The notes under the pieces: model-generated
Databases searched by the model: none
Told to the model about the DNA's origin: nothing
The model's input: only the letters and a program-made list of their open reading frames with translations
Part shown: one piece after another, positions 9,583-21,733 of the stretch
Layout of the letters: every line of letters begins with the position of its first letter
Position numbering within the stretch: position 1 is the stretch's first letter
Position numbers and translations under genes: made by a program
Origin: Gammaproteobacteria bacterium
GTDB lineage: Bacteria > Pseudomonadota > Gammaproteobacteria > Pseudomonadales > JAUIET01
Direction of reading: 5' to 3'
Length of the DNA: 64,000 nucleotides
Assembly (NCBI GenBank): GCA_030429735.1
Contig: JAUIET010000004.1
Coordinates: forward strand, 186,001 to 250,000

Positions 9583-10536
9583 GTGGAGTCGCTGGAGGCA
9601 ATCCGCCGCGGTGATCGCAGGGCCCTTGCCAAGGCGATTACGCTGGTGGAGAGTCGGCGCGAAGATCACAGGCAACGTGCTCAAGGCCTGCTGGAGGAAT
9701 TACTGCCCGACAGTGGCAACAGCGTACGCATTGGTATCACTGGGACACCTGGCGTAGGAAAATCGACATTTATTGAAGCGTTTGGCATGTATTTGCTCTC
9801 CTTGGGTAAACGCGTGGCAGTGCTTGCGGTGGATCCCAGCTCTCCGATTGCCGGCGGCAGCATTCTTGGTGATAAGACCAGAATGGAAACGCTGGCGCGC
9901 GAGCCGGATGCGTTCATAAGGCCGTCTCCTTCGGAAGGTGCCCTGGGCGGCGTGGCCCATAAAACCCGCGAAACCATGTTGCTCTGTGAGGCTGCAGCGT
10001 ACGACGTAATTCTGGTTGAGACCGTCGGTGTAGGTCAGTCAGAGTACGAAGTAGCCAGCATGGTGGATTTCTTTTTGGTGCTCATGCTACCTAATGCAGG
10101 CGATGAGTTACAGGGTATAAAAAAAGGCATTATGGAGCTTGCCGACGCTTTGGTGGTCAACAAAAGTGATGGTGAGAGTGTCAACCTGGCCAGACAGACG
10201 CAAACGCATTACCAGAGTGCCTTACATTTGCTGAGCAGCAATTCCTTTTGGTCACCGAAAGTACTCAGCTGTTCTGCACTTGAAAATCGCGGCATCGATA
10301 ACGTCTGGCAAATGATTGAGGAGTACTGCGCCAGTGCAGTACAAAACGGCTATTGGCAGGAACGCCGTGCCGAGCAAAACAGGCAATGGCTCAAGCGTTT
10401 ACTGCACGATATGTTGGAAAGGCGGATGGACCAGAACCCTGAAATCAGAGCGCTTAAGCCCGAACTGGAAAGACAGGTAACTGATGGTGAAATCACACCT
10501 CTGTCGGCCGCGAAAAGACTGATCGACCTGGTGTGA
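9583..10536 (+). CDS. meaB: MeaB/ArgK-family GTPase, methylmalonyl-CoA mutase chaperone
   Basis: A G3E-family P-loop GTPase of 317 residues. It gates cobalamin loading and protects or reactivates methylmalonyl-CoA mutase. The Walker A loop GTPGVGKS is at residues 54-61. The family block ETVGVGQSE and the base-specificity motif NKSDG follow. The C-terminal helices are the dimerisation arm. The start is GTG at 9583, 13 bases after the mutase stop, so the genes are surely co-expressed. The older name ArgK (arginine/ornithine transport kinase) is a mis-assignment of this family. It is the last gene of the operon and converges with ppsR. Confidence 0.93.
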   Translation: MESLEAIRRGDRRALAKAITLVESRREDHRQRAQGLLEELLPDSGNSVRIGITGTPGVGKSTFIEAFGMYLLSLGKRVAVLAVDPSSPIAGGSILGDKTRMETLAREPDAFIRPSPSEGALGGVAHKTRETMLLCEAAAYDVILVETVGVGQSEYEVASMVDFFLVLMLPNAGDELQGIKKGIMELADALVVNKSDGESVNLARQTQTHYQSALHLLSSNSFWSPKVLSCSALENRGIDNVWQMIEEYCASAVQNGYWQERRAEQNRQWLKRLLHDMLERRMDQNPEIRALKPELERQVTDGEITPLSAAKRLIDLV

Positions 10537-10554
10537 TCGCTGACACTCAATACG

Positions 10555-11379
10555 CTAGACAGTTCGCCGTCTGCTGACACCGGATACCGCTAATATTCGC
10601 CCGGCAATTTCCTCAATGGACAGGTGAGTTGTGTCCAGGCTTGGAATATTGAAGCGCGCAAAAAGACTCTCTGCCATCCGAATCTCACCATCGCATTGTT
10701 TGGGTGATGCATAGCGACTGTCCGGCTTACGTTCCTGACGAATAGATACCAAGCGCTCGGGGTCTATATTGAGTCCAAACAGTTTTGATTTATGCTTGAT
10801 GAGGGCTTTGGGCAGTCGAAGTTCGTTGAGATCGTCCTCGGTCAGGGGGTAGTTGGCAACATACAGCCCGTATTGCAAGGCCATATAGATGCTGGTGGGT
10901 GTTTTTCCGCTGCGCGACACACCAATCAGAACTATATCCGCTTTGTCGTAGCTAGACGCGTGCTGGCCATCGTCATTATCAATCGCATAATGGACGGCGT
11001 TGATTCGAGAATTGTACGCCGCGTCTTGTACTACCGAGTGGCCGCGGCCAACGGTGAAGTTCGATTGTACCTGAAGCTCCTGCTCCAAAGGTGCGAGGTA
11101 GCTCGTAAACACATCCACCAGAAAACCCTCGCTTTCCGCCAGCTTCTTGCGGATATCAGTATCAATAATGGTTTCGAAGATCAGAGGCCTGAAGCCGGTA
11201 AGCTCTGCTGCCCGGTTTATTTCGCTGACGGCCGCTTCGGCACGTTCAAGATCGTCGACGTACCTGATCACTGTGGTCTCAAACTCTATCTGCTCAAAAT
11301 GAGACAGCAAGCTGTTTCCCAAAGTTTCTGCCGTGACGCCGGTGCTGTCCGAGACAAAAAAAGCGCTGCGTTTTTGCAT
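10555..11379 (-). CDS. ppsR: Phosphoenolpyruvate synthase regulatory protein (kinase/pyrophosphorylase)
   Basis: A DUF299-family bifunctional enzyme. It inactivates PEP synthase by ADP-dependent phosphorylation of a threonine and reactivates it by phosphate-dependent dephosphorylation. The P-loop-like motif GVSRSGKT is visible in the middle of the chain (about residues 153-160), with ALQYGLYVANYPL after it. I place the start at the ATG at 11379, not the upstream ATG at 11391, because a GGAG box lies six bases before it and the product then begins MQKRSAFFVSDSTG as in the family. That gives 274 residues (E. coli: 277). It is divergent from its target gene ppsA, the usual arrangement. Confidence 0.93.
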   Translation of the reverse strand: MQKRSAFFVSDSTGVTAETLGNSLLSHFEQIEFETTVIRYVDDLERAEAAVSEINRAAELTGFRPLIFETIIDTDIRKKLAESEGFLVDVFTSYLAPLEQELQVQSNFTVGRGHSVVQDAAYNSRINAVHYAIDNDDGQHASSYDKADIVLIGVSRSGKTPTSIYMALQYGLYVANYPLTEDDLNELRLPKALIKHKSKLFGLNIDPERLVSIRQERKPDSRYASPKQCDGEIRMAESLFARFNIPSLDTTHLSIEEIAGRILAVSGVSRRRTV

Positions 11380-11515
11380 GTTGGGCTCCATTGGCCTGCC
11401 GGTGTCAAATCACACCTTGCGTCTTATTTTACCGATTTTGCCGTGGTTTTACGCCCTTTTGTGGCTTTAATCTATTATTATGCGGGCCTCTGAATCTGGC
11501 AGCTGAGGTGTAAGT

Positions 11516-13891
11516 GTGAGCGATTATGTACTGTGGTTCGATAAACTCGGTATGGAGGATGTCGACCGAGTAGGCGGGAAGAATGCATCGCTTGGCGAAA
11601 TGATCAGCAAGCTGTCTGGTGCCGGTGTGTCAGTACCCAACGGGTTTGCCACAACCGCAGCTGCCTATAGGGACTTCATCTCGCAAAGCGGGCTGGCAGA
11701 CATGATCAGCGCAGAGCTTGCGGCGCTGGATGTGGATGATGTCAATGCACTCGCAGAGTGTGGTAAAAAAATTCGCGGCGCGATCATAAACGCTGAATTT
11801 CCCAGCCGACTCAATGACGATGTAACCGCAGCATTTGCACACTTGAGCGCCGGGAATCAAGACATTGCCGTCGCAGTGCGGTCCTCTGCTACAGCAGAAG
11901 ATCTGCCGGACGCTTCTTTTGCAGGCCAACAGGAAACGTTCCTGAATATTCGCGGGCTGGACAATGTGCTGGTCGCAATAAAAGAAGTGTTTGCGTCGTT
12001 GTTTAATGATCGCGCTATTTCCTATCGTGTGCATCAGGGCTTCGAACACGAGGAAGTTGCTTTGTCAGCCGGTATTCAGCGCATGGTTCGCAGTGAAACC
12101 GGCTCAAGCGGCGTTATGTTCACGCTGGATACCGAGTCAGGTTTTGATGGCGTTGTGTTCATCACTTCATCGTATGGCCTGGGCGAAACCGTTGTTCAGG
12201 GCGCGGTAAACCCGGATGAGTTTTACGTTCACAAAGCGGGCATCAAGAATGATCGCCCAGCTATCTTGCGCAGAAACCTGGGCAGCAAACGAATTAAAAT
12301 GGTGTACGGAGAGAGTAGCGACACTGGCAATTCGGTTGAAACTGTGGATGTCGATGAAGCAGATCGTACCCGGTTTTCTTTGTTGGACAGTGATGTAACC
12401 GCGTTGGCCAAGCAGGCGCTGATCATCGAAGCGCACTACGGGCGACCGATGGATATTGAGTGGGCAAAAGATGGGGATGACCAACAGATATACATCGTAC
12501 AAGCCAGACCGGAAACAGTAAAAAGTCGTTCGAGTGCTACAAATATCGAGCGCTACATGCTCAGCAATCGTGGCCCTGTACTGTGCGAAGGTCGAAGCAT
12601 TGGCCAAAAAATTGGTGCTGGTCCGGTACGAGTGATTGCTGGCGTAGAAGCGATGGACCAGGTTCGGGAGGGTGATGTGCTGGTCACCGATATGACCGAC
12701 CCGGACTGGGAACCTGTCATGAAAAGAGCGTCGGCGATTGTTACTAACCGTGGCGGTAGAACCTGCCACGCGGCGATCATCGCAAGAGAATTAGGTATAC
12801 CGGCCGTAGTTGGTTGTGGCAATGCCACAGAGTTACTAGCAGATGCAGGCGATGTCACCGTATCCTGCGCCGAGGGTGATACAGGGCTGGTATACCAGGG
12901 CTTACTTGCGTTTGATGTACAAGAGAACAATGTTGAGGCAATGCCGGAATTGCCATTCAAACTCATGATGAACGTTGGCAACCCAGATAGAGCGTTTGAT
13001 TTCGCGAATATTCCAGGTGATGGTGTTGGGCTCGCACGGCTTGAGTTTATTATCAATCGAATGATTGGTGTTCACCCAAAAGCGCTGCTTAACCTGGATA
13101 CTCTGGACCCTGAGCTGCAAGCAGCGATAAATCGGCAAATCAGTGCTTACGCCTCACCAAGAGATTTCTTTGTTGAGAAGCTGGTTGAAGGTGTTGCCAC
13201 TATTGCCGCGGCGTTTTACCCCAAGAAGGTAATCGTGCGCTTATCGGACTTTAAGTCAAACGAATACGCTCATTTACTCGGGGGTAAATCGTACGAGCCC
13301 GAAGAAGAGAATCCAATGTTGGGGTTTCGTGGCGCTTCACGCTACATTTCGGACTCTTTTCGCGAATGTTTCGCGATGGAGTGTCAGGCAATGCGTAGAG
13401 TGCGCGACGAAATGGGGCTAAGCAATGTGGAAATCATGGTGCCATTTGTGCGCACCGTGGGTGAGGCCAAGCACGTTATTGATCTTCTCGCTGAACAAGG
13501 ACTGGAACGTGGCAAGAATGATTTGCGATTGATCATGATGTGCGAACTGCCGGCGAATGCATTGCTCGCCGATGAATTTCTGCAGTACTTCGATGGCTTC
13601 TCAATTGGTTCAAATGATCTAACTCAACTAACGCTTGGTCTTGATCGCGATTCGGGGCTGGTTGCACACTTGTTTGACGAACGCAACGATGCGATCAAGG
13701 TATTGCTGAGTATGGCGATTCAAGCCTGCAAGAAAGCCGGTAAATACATAGGCATTTGTGGTCAGGGCCCCAGCGACCACCCTGATTTCGCAAAGTGGTT
13801 GGTAGAGCAGGGCATAGACAGCGTGTCACTGAATCCCGATTCCGTCATTGAAACCTGGTTGTTTTTGCACGAAGAGCTGGCGAGCAAATAA
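11516..13891 (+). CDS. ppsA: Phosphoenolpyruvate synthase
   Basis: Converts pyruvate, ATP and water to PEP, AMP and phosphate, the entry step to gluconeogenesis. The 791-residue chain has three domains in order: the ATP-grasp nucleotide domain ([10 protein letters not shown] at about 21-30, [17 protein letters not shown] at about 122-138), the swivelling phosphohistidine domain with GGRTCHAAI (His418), and the C-terminal PEP/pyruvate TIM barrel ([15 protein letters not shown], and a catalytic Cys in GICGQGPSD). The start is GTG at 11516, supported by GAGGTG seven bases upstream. The divergent neighbour is its regulator ppsR. Carbon entering as propionyl-CoA through the upstream operon could leave the TCA cycle through this enzyme; that link is inference. 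Confidence 0.95.
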   Translation: MSDYVLWFDKLGMEDVDRVGGKNASLGEMISKLSGAGVSVPNGFATTAAAYRDFISQSGLADMISAELAALDVDDVNALAECGKKIRGAIINAEFPSRLNDDVTAAFAHLSAGNQDIAVAVRSSATAEDLPDASFAGQQETFLNIRGLDNVLVAIKEVFASLFNDRAISYRVHQGFEHEEVALSAGIQRMVRSETGSSGVMFTLDTESGFDGVVFITSSYGLGETVVQGAVNPDEFYVHKAGIKNDRPAILRRNLGSKRIKMVYGESSDTGNSVETVDVDEADRTRFSLLDSDVTALAKQALIIEAHYGRPMDIEWAKDGDDQQIYIVQARPETVKSRSSATNIERYMLSNRGPVLCEGRSIGQKIGAGPVRVIAGVEAMDQVREGDVLVTDMTDPDWEPVMKRASAIVTNRGGRTCHAAIIARELGIPAVVGCGNATELLADAGDVTVSCAEGDTGLVYQGLLAFDVQENNVEAMPELPFKLMMNVGNPDRAFDFANIPGDGVGLARLEFIINRMIGVHPKALLNLDTLDPELQAAINRQISAYASPRDFFVEKLVEGVATIAAAFYPKKVIVRLSDFKSNEYAHLLGGKSYEPEEENPMLGFRGASRYISDSFRECFAMECQAMRRVRDEMGLSNVEIMVPFVRTVGEAKHVIDLLAEQGLERGKNDLRLIMMCELPANALLADEFLQYFDGFSIGSNDLTQLTLGLDRDSGLVAHLFDERNDAIKVLLSMAIQACKKAGKYIGICGQGPSDHPDFAKWLVEQGIDSVSLNPDSVIETWLFLHEELASK

Positions 13892-13930
13892 CTTGATCCA
13901 TTGCTCCCGCCGAGCTCCGGAAGCGAGTAG

Positions 13931-14920
13931 CTAAGCTGCGCCAGTCTCCAGGTTTGCTACTTGTGGCGCAGCAAAGCGATTACGCGCGTAGTCAATACGA
14001 TCTGCAGGTTCAGGGATCTTCCTGTTTTTTGCATAGATGAAATTATCTTCAATGTCTTTCAATCGAGAGAGCAAACCAGCCTGATTTGCAATCTGAATGT
14101 TCAAGCCAGGACGTGCGTTCAGCTCGAGCATTAACGGGCCACGAGTGTCGTCAATCACGATATCGACTCCCAGATAGCCCAAATCCGTCATCTCATAGCA
14201 CCGTGCTGAGAGGTCTAATATGTCATCCCAAAACGGCATGGGCAGGCCGCTCAGCTGGTTGCCAGTATCGGGATGGCTTAGGGTGATTTCGTTAAACCAG
14301 ACGCCTTGCAAGGTATGGCCGGTGCTGATATCCAGACCTGCACCAATAGCGCCCTGATGCAGGTTGGCTTTGCCTTGTGATTGCCGGGTGGGAAGTCGCA
14401 ACATCGCCATTACCGGGAAGCCGCAGAACACAATCACGCGCACATCCGGCACTCCTTGGTAGGCAATTTGGTCAAACACATGCGAAGGGCGAATTCGTTC
14501 TTCGACAAGAATAACATCTCGGTGCCCGCCCAAGCTGAACAGGCCTGCGAGAATATTTGAACAATGGTGCTCCATTTCCTTGGCTGTAACTGCCTGGCCA
14601 CTTGTTTTGATGTAGCGGCCATTGTGTGATGCCTGTATCACCAATATGCCATCACCACCAGCACCTTGAGCTGGCTTTACAACGAAATCCGGGAACGGAT
14701 CTAACACCTTTGTGATGTCTTTTGCAGCCGATTCAGAGTCCAGGTGAGTAAGCAAGCCGGGCACTGACACGTCATGTTCTATGGCAAGTTGCTTGGTCTT
14801 GAGCTTGTCATCAACCAGGGGGTACTTCTTTCGATCGTTGTAACGCAGAATATAATTCGCATTGCGGTTATTAATAGTGAGCACACCGTTGCGTCTGAGT
14901 TTTTGCAAGCGAGACCACAT
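13931..14920 (-). CDS. Alpha-L-glutamate ligase-like ATP-grasp protein (RimK-related)
   Basis: An ATP-grasp enzyme of 329 residues related to RimK, the ligase that adds glutamate to peptide ends. The ATP-binding text is VVKPAQGAGGDGILVI (about residues 95-110). The metal-binding end of the fold is LMLELNARPGLNIQIAN (about 267-283). It belongs to the subgroup that travels with a membrane-bound inactive transglutaminase, and here that gene lies immediately upstream with a 3-base gap. In related bacteria a third, retropepsin-like peptidase gene often completes the set; I do not see one here. Substrate is unknown. Nearness to ppsA repeats the Pseudomonas arrangement. Confidence 0.82.
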   Translation of the reverse strand: MWSRLQKLRRNGVLTINNRNANYILRYNDRKKYPLVDDKLKTKQLAIEHDVSVPGLLTHLDSESAAKDITKVLDPFPDFVVKPAQGAGGDGILVIQASHNGRYIKTSGQAVTAKEMEHHCSNILAGLFSLGGHRDVILVEERIRPSHVFDQIAYQGVPDVRVIVFCGFPVMAMLRLPTRQSQGKANLHQGAIGAGLDISTGHTLQGVWFNEITLSHPDTGNQLSGLPMPFWDDILDLSARCYEMTDLGYLGVDIVIDDTRGPLMLELNARPGLNIQIANQAGLLSRLKDIEDNFIYAKNRKIPEPADRIDYARNRFAAPQVANLETGAA

Positions 14921-14923
14921 AAA

Positions 14924-16444
14924 CTATTTACCCAAGGCCTTGAATCGGGAAAGCTCGCTCAGCCGGTAGCCGCTGTAACGGCCAATCATCAGCATTAACG
15001 CAAGTAAAATCAGTGTGATGCCCGGGAAAGCAAACATCCAATGTTCAAACAACGGGATATTGATGACAGCATAGGTTATCGAGGCGGCAATCAGACTACC
15101 AATACCGGTTTTTATCGCCTCAGCGGCCCCGCGCTCCTCCCAGATTATTGACATACGTTCAATGGCCATAGTCAAAATAACCATGGGGAAAAGCGCTATT
15201 GATAAACCACGCTCCATACCAAGCTTGTGACCAAGAATACTGATCACACCCATACACACGACCACTACGGTAAGAATGACAGCCATTCTCGGCACCAATA
15301 GCAATCTCAGCTGTTCAAGATAGAAGCGCACCAGCAAACCAATACTGGTAATCAAGGTGAACAGAAAAATGCCCCAAAGTAATTGGGTCTCCCGAAACGC
15401 AAGAGCGATGAGAACTGGCGTAAACGTGCCAAATGTCACCAGCCCGACAAAGCTGCGCAATACCAGAATAACCAACACCCCTAACGGCACAGTTAACAGT
15501 GTTTGATAAACAATTTGTGTTTGTACAGGCAGACCACTGAGGGAGAATTCGCTGAAAAGCGAAGGACGTCCGCGCAAACGCATGTCGGCAAGTTGCATCG
15601 AATTGAGAACGTCTTTGGAAATGCTGAACGACAACTCAGGATTTCTGACACCATTGGCAGTAAACACCGGCCCGTCGCCTTTCCACCAGGGCAACATATC
15701 TTCGGGTAAACCCTCGTCGCCAGTGCCTATGTCAAAATACAACCATTGCTCGCCGTTGTAACAGCGCAACCATATCTTGGGCTCTATGTTGACACCTTGC
15801 TTTAGAGGTAGGGTGTGAATGATTTCGGCAGGAATATGCGCATGAGAGAGTAGCCTGACTAAAACGGAGGCGCGGGCGGTGGCCGATACTGCTTTGTCAA
15901 GCAACAGTTGGGCGTTGTTATTGTCGCTATCGGCCAGCGTGCGAATGGCCATAGTCACAAAGGTATGGATGTCGGCTGTCTTTGAGCGAATTTCGGCGGT
16001 GAGTGATTCGGCGGCTAATTCCTCAATCGGCGTGCTGAATTGGTTTTTTTGCGTATAGGTAGCACCGGGTTTTTTCAGTTTGCGAGCATCGGTCATTTTT
16101 GCCAGGGAAACGGTGTAGTAGAGTGATTGTCGACCCTCGGGTTTGCGGATGGACCAGGTCACCAGCCGGTTGTCATCTTCCTGCTCCACCTTCATGCCAT
16201 AGCCATCAGACACAAAGCGCTCGTGCAAGGACTGGAACCGCTCCTTAAATTCTGGCAGATACATCGAGAGCTTGGCCGGGCGATTTCTGGCATCAAATAC
16301 GAGGTTGGCTTCAACCGTCCAGATTTCTTCCTTGCTGTCGGGAGTGAGAGGTACACCAAGCGCCGTATGCTGATAGTAGGTAAGTGCGACGCCCAGAGTC
16401 ATCAAGATAGCGACCAGGATATGAAGATGGTAACGGTTGGACAT
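14924..16444 (-). CDS. Inactive transglutaminase fused to a multi-helix membrane domain
   Basis: A 506-residue inner-membrane protein. A signal-anchor helix (about residues 8-25) is followed by a periplasmic domain resembling a transglutaminase core, with WLRCYNGEQWLYFDIGTGDEGLP near 235. A C-terminal block from about residue 325 has about six or seven hydrophobic helices. This matches the family named for an inactive transglutaminase fused to seven transmembrane helices. It is translationally close to the ATP-grasp ligase downstream, which suggests the pair acts together at the envelope; the reaction is not known to me. Confidence 0.8.
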   Translation of the reverse strand: MSNRYHLHILVAILMTLGVALTYYQHTALGVPLTPDSKEEIWTVEANLVFDARNRPAKLSMYLPEFKERFQSLHERFVSDGYGMKVEQEDDNRLVTWSIRKPEGRQSLYYTVSLAKMTDARKLKKPGATYTQKNQFSTPIEELAAESLTAEIRSKTADIHTFVTMAIRTLADSDNNNAQLLLDKAVSATARASVLVRLLSHAHIPAEIIHTLPLKQGVNIEPKIWLRCYNGEQWLYFDIGTGDEGLPEDMLPWWKGDGPVFTANGVRNPELSFSISKDVLNSMQLADMRLRGRPSLFSEFSLSGLPVQTQIVYQTLLTVPLGVLVILVLRSFVGLVTFGTFTPVLIALAFRETQLLWGIFLFTLITSIGLLVRFYLEQLRLLLVPRMAVILTVVVVCMGVISILGHKLGMERGLSIALFPMVILTMAIERMSIIWEERGAAEAIKTGIGSLIAASITYAVINIPLFEHWMFAFPGITLILLALMLMIGRYSGYRLSELSRFKALGK

Positions 16445-16464
16445 TGGGAAGGTTTTTCCTGGGG

Positions 16465-16977
16465 CTAAATGGAAAGATTGCGCAATTCGGCGCTGCTACT
16501 CGCTCGCGACCAAAGATAATCAAAATGCTCCGCCCGGTCGGCGGCTCCTGCCCGATCATCCGGAGCGAACCAGGCAGACTTTTCCTCTTTCGCTTTTTTT
16601 GAGACAAAACCGGTCCGGTCAGCCAGTATGTAATCTTCTCTGTATCGGTCTGCTGGTTCCAGTAATACACGGCACTGGCAAAGGCTGGGCAGCGCGCGCG
16701 CAAGATCCAGCAGCCGATGAGTTCGGCCGGAAAGGTCAGCGCGGGCTGATACCAGCACGCGAGCATGTGAGCGTTTGTTGGCGCGGACCATGCTTGAAAG
16801 CCGTGCAACAAAGGCATCATCGCCATACACCTCGGGTTCGAGTAACTCGCTGTAGATTCTCACTTCCCGCTGCGTGTGTTCAAGCAGCTCAAGTGCTGAG
16901 CGCAGATAACCGGCAGGAAAATCAATGTCACCGGGCGGTTGCGTGCTGCGCTGCTCATTGTTGTTGTCGGAGTTCAT
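16465..16977 (-). CDS. Conserved hypothetical protein
   Basis: A 170-residue soluble protein. The part from about residue 30 (LELLEHTQREVRIYSELLEP) to 110 has alternating strands and helices, with a pattern reminiscent of phospholipase D-like or DUF7931 proteins. The catalytic HxK motif of true phospholipase D enzymes is absent. The N-terminus is polar and low in complexity. Its start overlaps the end of the roxA-like gene by 23 bases, so translation is probably coupled. The next gene downstream is the membrane transglutaminase homologue, 20 bases away. I cannot assign a function. Confidence 0.65.
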   Translation of the reverse strand: MNSDNNNEQRSTQPPGDIDFPAGYLRSALELLEHTQREVRIYSELLEPEVYGDDAFVARLSSMVRANKRSHARVLVSARADLSGRTHRLLDLARALPSLCQCRVLLEPADRYREDYILADRTGFVSKKAKEEKSAWFAPDDRAGAADRAEHFDYLWSRASSSAELRNLSI

Positions 16978-18118
16978 ACACTCGATGTTGTAGCGCTGAA
17001 AGTAAAAGGGTCCTGTTCAATGCGCTTATTCTATCGTCCTTATGACTGCAATGCGATTTTATATCGTTATGGACTACGATATTGGCCGCGCATATCCACT
17101 CCAGCCACTCAATGCTGATGCCAGAAACGGGCAGCGCATGGCCGTTAAAATAAGCGCTGGTGCTTCGGTCGTCATGATAAAAGAATGACCTGGCACCGGG
17201 AAACCGTCGCAGTTCGGCGCCACCGGCCAAGTAAGCTTCCAGCTCGGCCCAGGACGGCGGTTCAATATCAGTGCCATCATCGAAATTAGTACTTTGAAAG
17301 ATACCCAGCGCATCTGCAATCAATGATTCATCGCTGAGCAGGGCTTCGAGCAAGGTTTTTGCCTGATGCACAGCGGATGGTGTGATTTGATGCATGGATT
17401 GATCAACAGCCCATGTTTGAGGGTCTTGATAGCGACGCCAATCGTCGGCCAGTAAATGCGCCCACTCGCCGGCCAGTTCATTCGCCGATGGTGCTCGAAA
17501 ACCGATGGAATAACAAAGACTGTTGTCGTTTGATACACCCCAGTGAGCAAGTCCTGGCGGTATGTAGAGCACGTCGCCCTGTTGCATAGTAACTGCGGCC
17601 TGCTGGGTAAACTCCTTGAGTATCCTCTGGCCCGAACCTGCGTCTATCAATGAATGTTCATCGCATTGCTGGCCGACGCGCCACTCGCGTGACCCTTGCC
17701 CCTGTACCAGAAACACATCGTAGTGGTCGAAGTGGGGGCCAACACCGCCACCAGGTACTGCGAAGCTGACCATTACATCCTCGAAGCGCCAGCTCGGGAT
17801 GAAGCCAAACGCATTGCGCAGTTCGAGCAGCTCCGGAACATACTGCTCCACCGCTTGCACCAGCAAGGTGGCATCAGCAGACTCAAACGCCTGCAAACGT
17901 TTTTCTGAAAATGGGCCGTGTTCTACTGTCTTGCGCAGGCCGCTCACAATTCGGCTGGCGACAGTGTCTTCACAGGCTAGCCCGGCAAGCTCATCAGCAC
18001 TGACTGGGTCCTGGAAGCTCGGCAGCGCCGCTTTAAGAAAACAATGCTGCTTCTGCCAGTAATGAGAAATAAAGTGCTGTTGTTGCGCTGGCGTGGACAG
18101 GCCATTCAGTGTCAGCAT
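16955..18118 (-). CDS. roxA: Ribosomal protein uL16 arginine 3-hydroxylase (RoxA/YcfD family)
   Basis: A JmjC-type 2-oxoglutarate/Fe(II) oxygenase of 387 residues. In E. coli YcfD it hydroxylates an arginine of ribosomal protein L16. The iron triad is readable: His129 and Asp131 in GPHFDHYDVF, and His192 in IPPGLAHWGVS. GGGVGPHFDHYD and GSREWRVG are family hallmarks. The C-terminal half carries the dimerisation and winged-helix parts typical of this family. It lies three bases after purB, so it is the last housekeeping gene of the rluE-nudJ-mnmA-hflD-purB run. Confidence 0.9.
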   Translation of the reverse strand: MLTLNGLSTPAQQQHFISHYWQKQHCFLKAALPSFQDPVSADELAGLACEDTVASRIVSGLRKTVEHGPFSEKRLQAFESADATLLVQAVEQYVPELLELRNAFGFIPSWRFEDVMVSFAVPGGGVGPHFDHYDVFLVQGQGSREWRVGQQCDEHSLIDAGSGQRILKEFTQQAAVTMQQGDVLYIPPGLAHWGVSNDNSLCYSIGFRAPSANELAGEWAHLLADDWRRYQDPQTWAVDQSMHQITPSAVHQAKTLLEALLSDESLIADALGIFQSTNFDDGTDIEPPSWAELEAYLAGGAELRRFPGARSFFYHDDRSTSAYFNGHALPVSGISIEWLEWICAANIVVHNDIKSHCSHKDDRISALNRTLLLSALQHRVYELRQQQ

Positions 18119-18121
18119 CGC

Positions 18122-20114
<1,993 letters not shown>

Positions 20115-20118
<4 letters not shown>

Positions 20119-21254
20119 GCGCTACGCGCCTCCGTCATGGTTGCGTCTATTGCGGAGAGAATGACGCCACCGCCGAGGCAATGTTCGCCCGAGTAAAGCA
20201 CGCAAGACTGTCCTGGAGAGATCGCCCGCTGCGCCGATGCAAAGCGCACGACGTAAGGGCCATTTTCAGAGACTGCATCAAGCTCGCATGGCTGGTCGGC
20301 TTGCCGATACCGTATTTTCGCCTGCAACGCCGACCCGCCCACAGGCGGTTTGCCATCAATCCAATCTATCGTTTCAAGTCTCAGCGCGTTGGCAAACAGT
20401 GCAGGGTGATCATTCCCCTGTACTACCAGCAATACATTATTTTCCAGGTCTTTTCGCGCAACATACCAGGCAAGTTCTGGCTGACCTTTTTGACCACCGA
20501 TTCCCAGCCCCTGCCGCTGACCAATGGTGTGGAACATAAGACCGGAATGGCGGCCGAGAAGCTCACCATCAAGGGTGCGGATTTCTCCTTCCTGAGCCGG
20601 TATGTATTGCATCAAGAAGTCTTTGAAACGCCGTTCTCCGATGAAACAAATACCTGTGCTGTCCTTTTTATCATGAGTGATCAGCCCTTGTTGTTCCGCA
20701 ATTTGCCGGACCTCGCTTTTGTGCAATTCGCCCAATGGAAACAGCGTGTACTGCAGTTGCTGGCTACTCACCGCGTGCAGAAAATAGCTCTGATCCTTGC
20801 CCGGGTCTTTGCCCTTAAGCAAGCGCGCAACGCCATCTGAAGAATCCACTCTGGCGTAGTGCCCAGTCGCAATTGCGTCGGCGCCCAATTGAAGAGCGTG
20901 GTCGAGAAATGCCCGGAATTTAATTTCCTTATTGCAGAGAATATCCGGGTTTGGCGTTCTGCCTGCGCGGTATTCGCCAAGAAAGTGGGCAAACACCCTG
21001 TCCCAGTATTCAGCAGCAAAGTTTGCCGTGTGCAGCTTTATCCCGAGTGTTTGTGCAACGTGCGCTGCATCGGCTAGATCGGTCATGGCTGTACAGTATT
21101 CAGTGCCGTCGTCGTCATTCCAGTTCTTCATGAACAGGCCTTCAACCTGATATCCCTGTTGTAACAACAGATAGGCAGCCACTGACGAGTCCACACCGCC
21201 AGACATACCAATAATAACTCTCTTGGCCGTTTTATGGGCCATGACTTTTTCCAT
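20115..21254 (-). CDS. mnmA: tRNA-specific 2-thiouridylase MnmA
   Basis: Adds sulfur to U34 of the tRNAs for Lys, Glu and Gln, using persulfide relayed by TusE and ATP. The PP-loop motif SGGVDSS is at residues 18-24. The two catalytic cysteines are seen in [12 protein letters not shown] (about residue 107) and [10 protein letters not shown] (about 205). Length of 379 is normal for the family. A start at the internal ATG (21242, MAHKTAKR) is equally possible, as it is preceded by a GGAA-rich stretch. It is third in the operon after rluE and nudJ. Confidence 0.95.
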
Positions 21255-21268
21255 GTGTGTGTGCCGGG

Positions 21269-21733
21269 TCAGGGCCTGTTATGAAACAATGGTATCGAAG
21301 ATACCGCGCTCAGATCGAATTGTTGGCCATTCAGCCACGTGTCCAGCGTGTGTAGCACCAGATCGCTGCGCATTTTATCACGCTGTGCTTGTAATTCATC
21401 CAGGCCAAGCCATTCCACCGCCACAATATCGTCATCTATGATCAACTCGCCGTGCTGTCTTAGCGCATCGGCTGCAAACGCGAATCTGCAATAGTGCTGA
21501 CCAGCTGAATTGCTCGACAAAAACACGCCGATGAATGCGGTCAGCTCTACTTGCCAGGCGGTTTCCTCAAGTGTTTCTCGGATGGCGGCCTGCTGCAGGG
21601 TTTCCCCTGGCTCCCAATGTCCCGCGGGCTGATTCAATACCTCTCTTCCGTCAACTTTTTCGCGCACCATCAGAAAGCGGCCGTTTCTTTCTATCACGGT
21701 AGCAACGGTCAGGTGTGCATTGGCAGCATTCAT
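21269..21733 (-). CDS. nudJ: Nudix hydrolase, NudJ-like
   Basis: A Nudix phosphohydrolase of 154 residues. E. coli NudJ acts on thiamine pyrophosphates and nucleoside tri- and diphosphates. The Nudix box is complete: [27 protein letters not shown] text begins at about residue 43, with the metal-binding REtxEE core at about 53-59. Its start overlaps the rluE stop as ATGA, and mnmA follows 14 bases later. This position between rluE and mnmA is the E. coli position of nudJ, which supports the name. Confidence 0.88.
   Translation of the reverse strand: MNAANAHLTVATVIERNGRFLMVREKVDGREVLNQPAGHWEPGETLQQAAIRETLEETAWQVELTAFIGVFLSSNSAGQHYCRFAFAADALRQHGELIIDDDIVAVEWLGLDELQAQRDKMRSDLVLHTLDTWLNGQQFDLSAVSSIPLFHNRP

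Noticed and set aside
8934-9632. Minus-strand open frame (232 codons) opposite the mutase and meaB start
   Set aside because: It overlaps the cobalamin domain of an unmistakable methylmalonyl-CoA mutase and shows no recognisable protein features.
10792-11493. Long plus-strand open frame (233 codons) opposite ppsR
   Set aside because: It is antisense to a clear ppsR gene, has no family motif, and its composition reflects codon use of the opposite strand.
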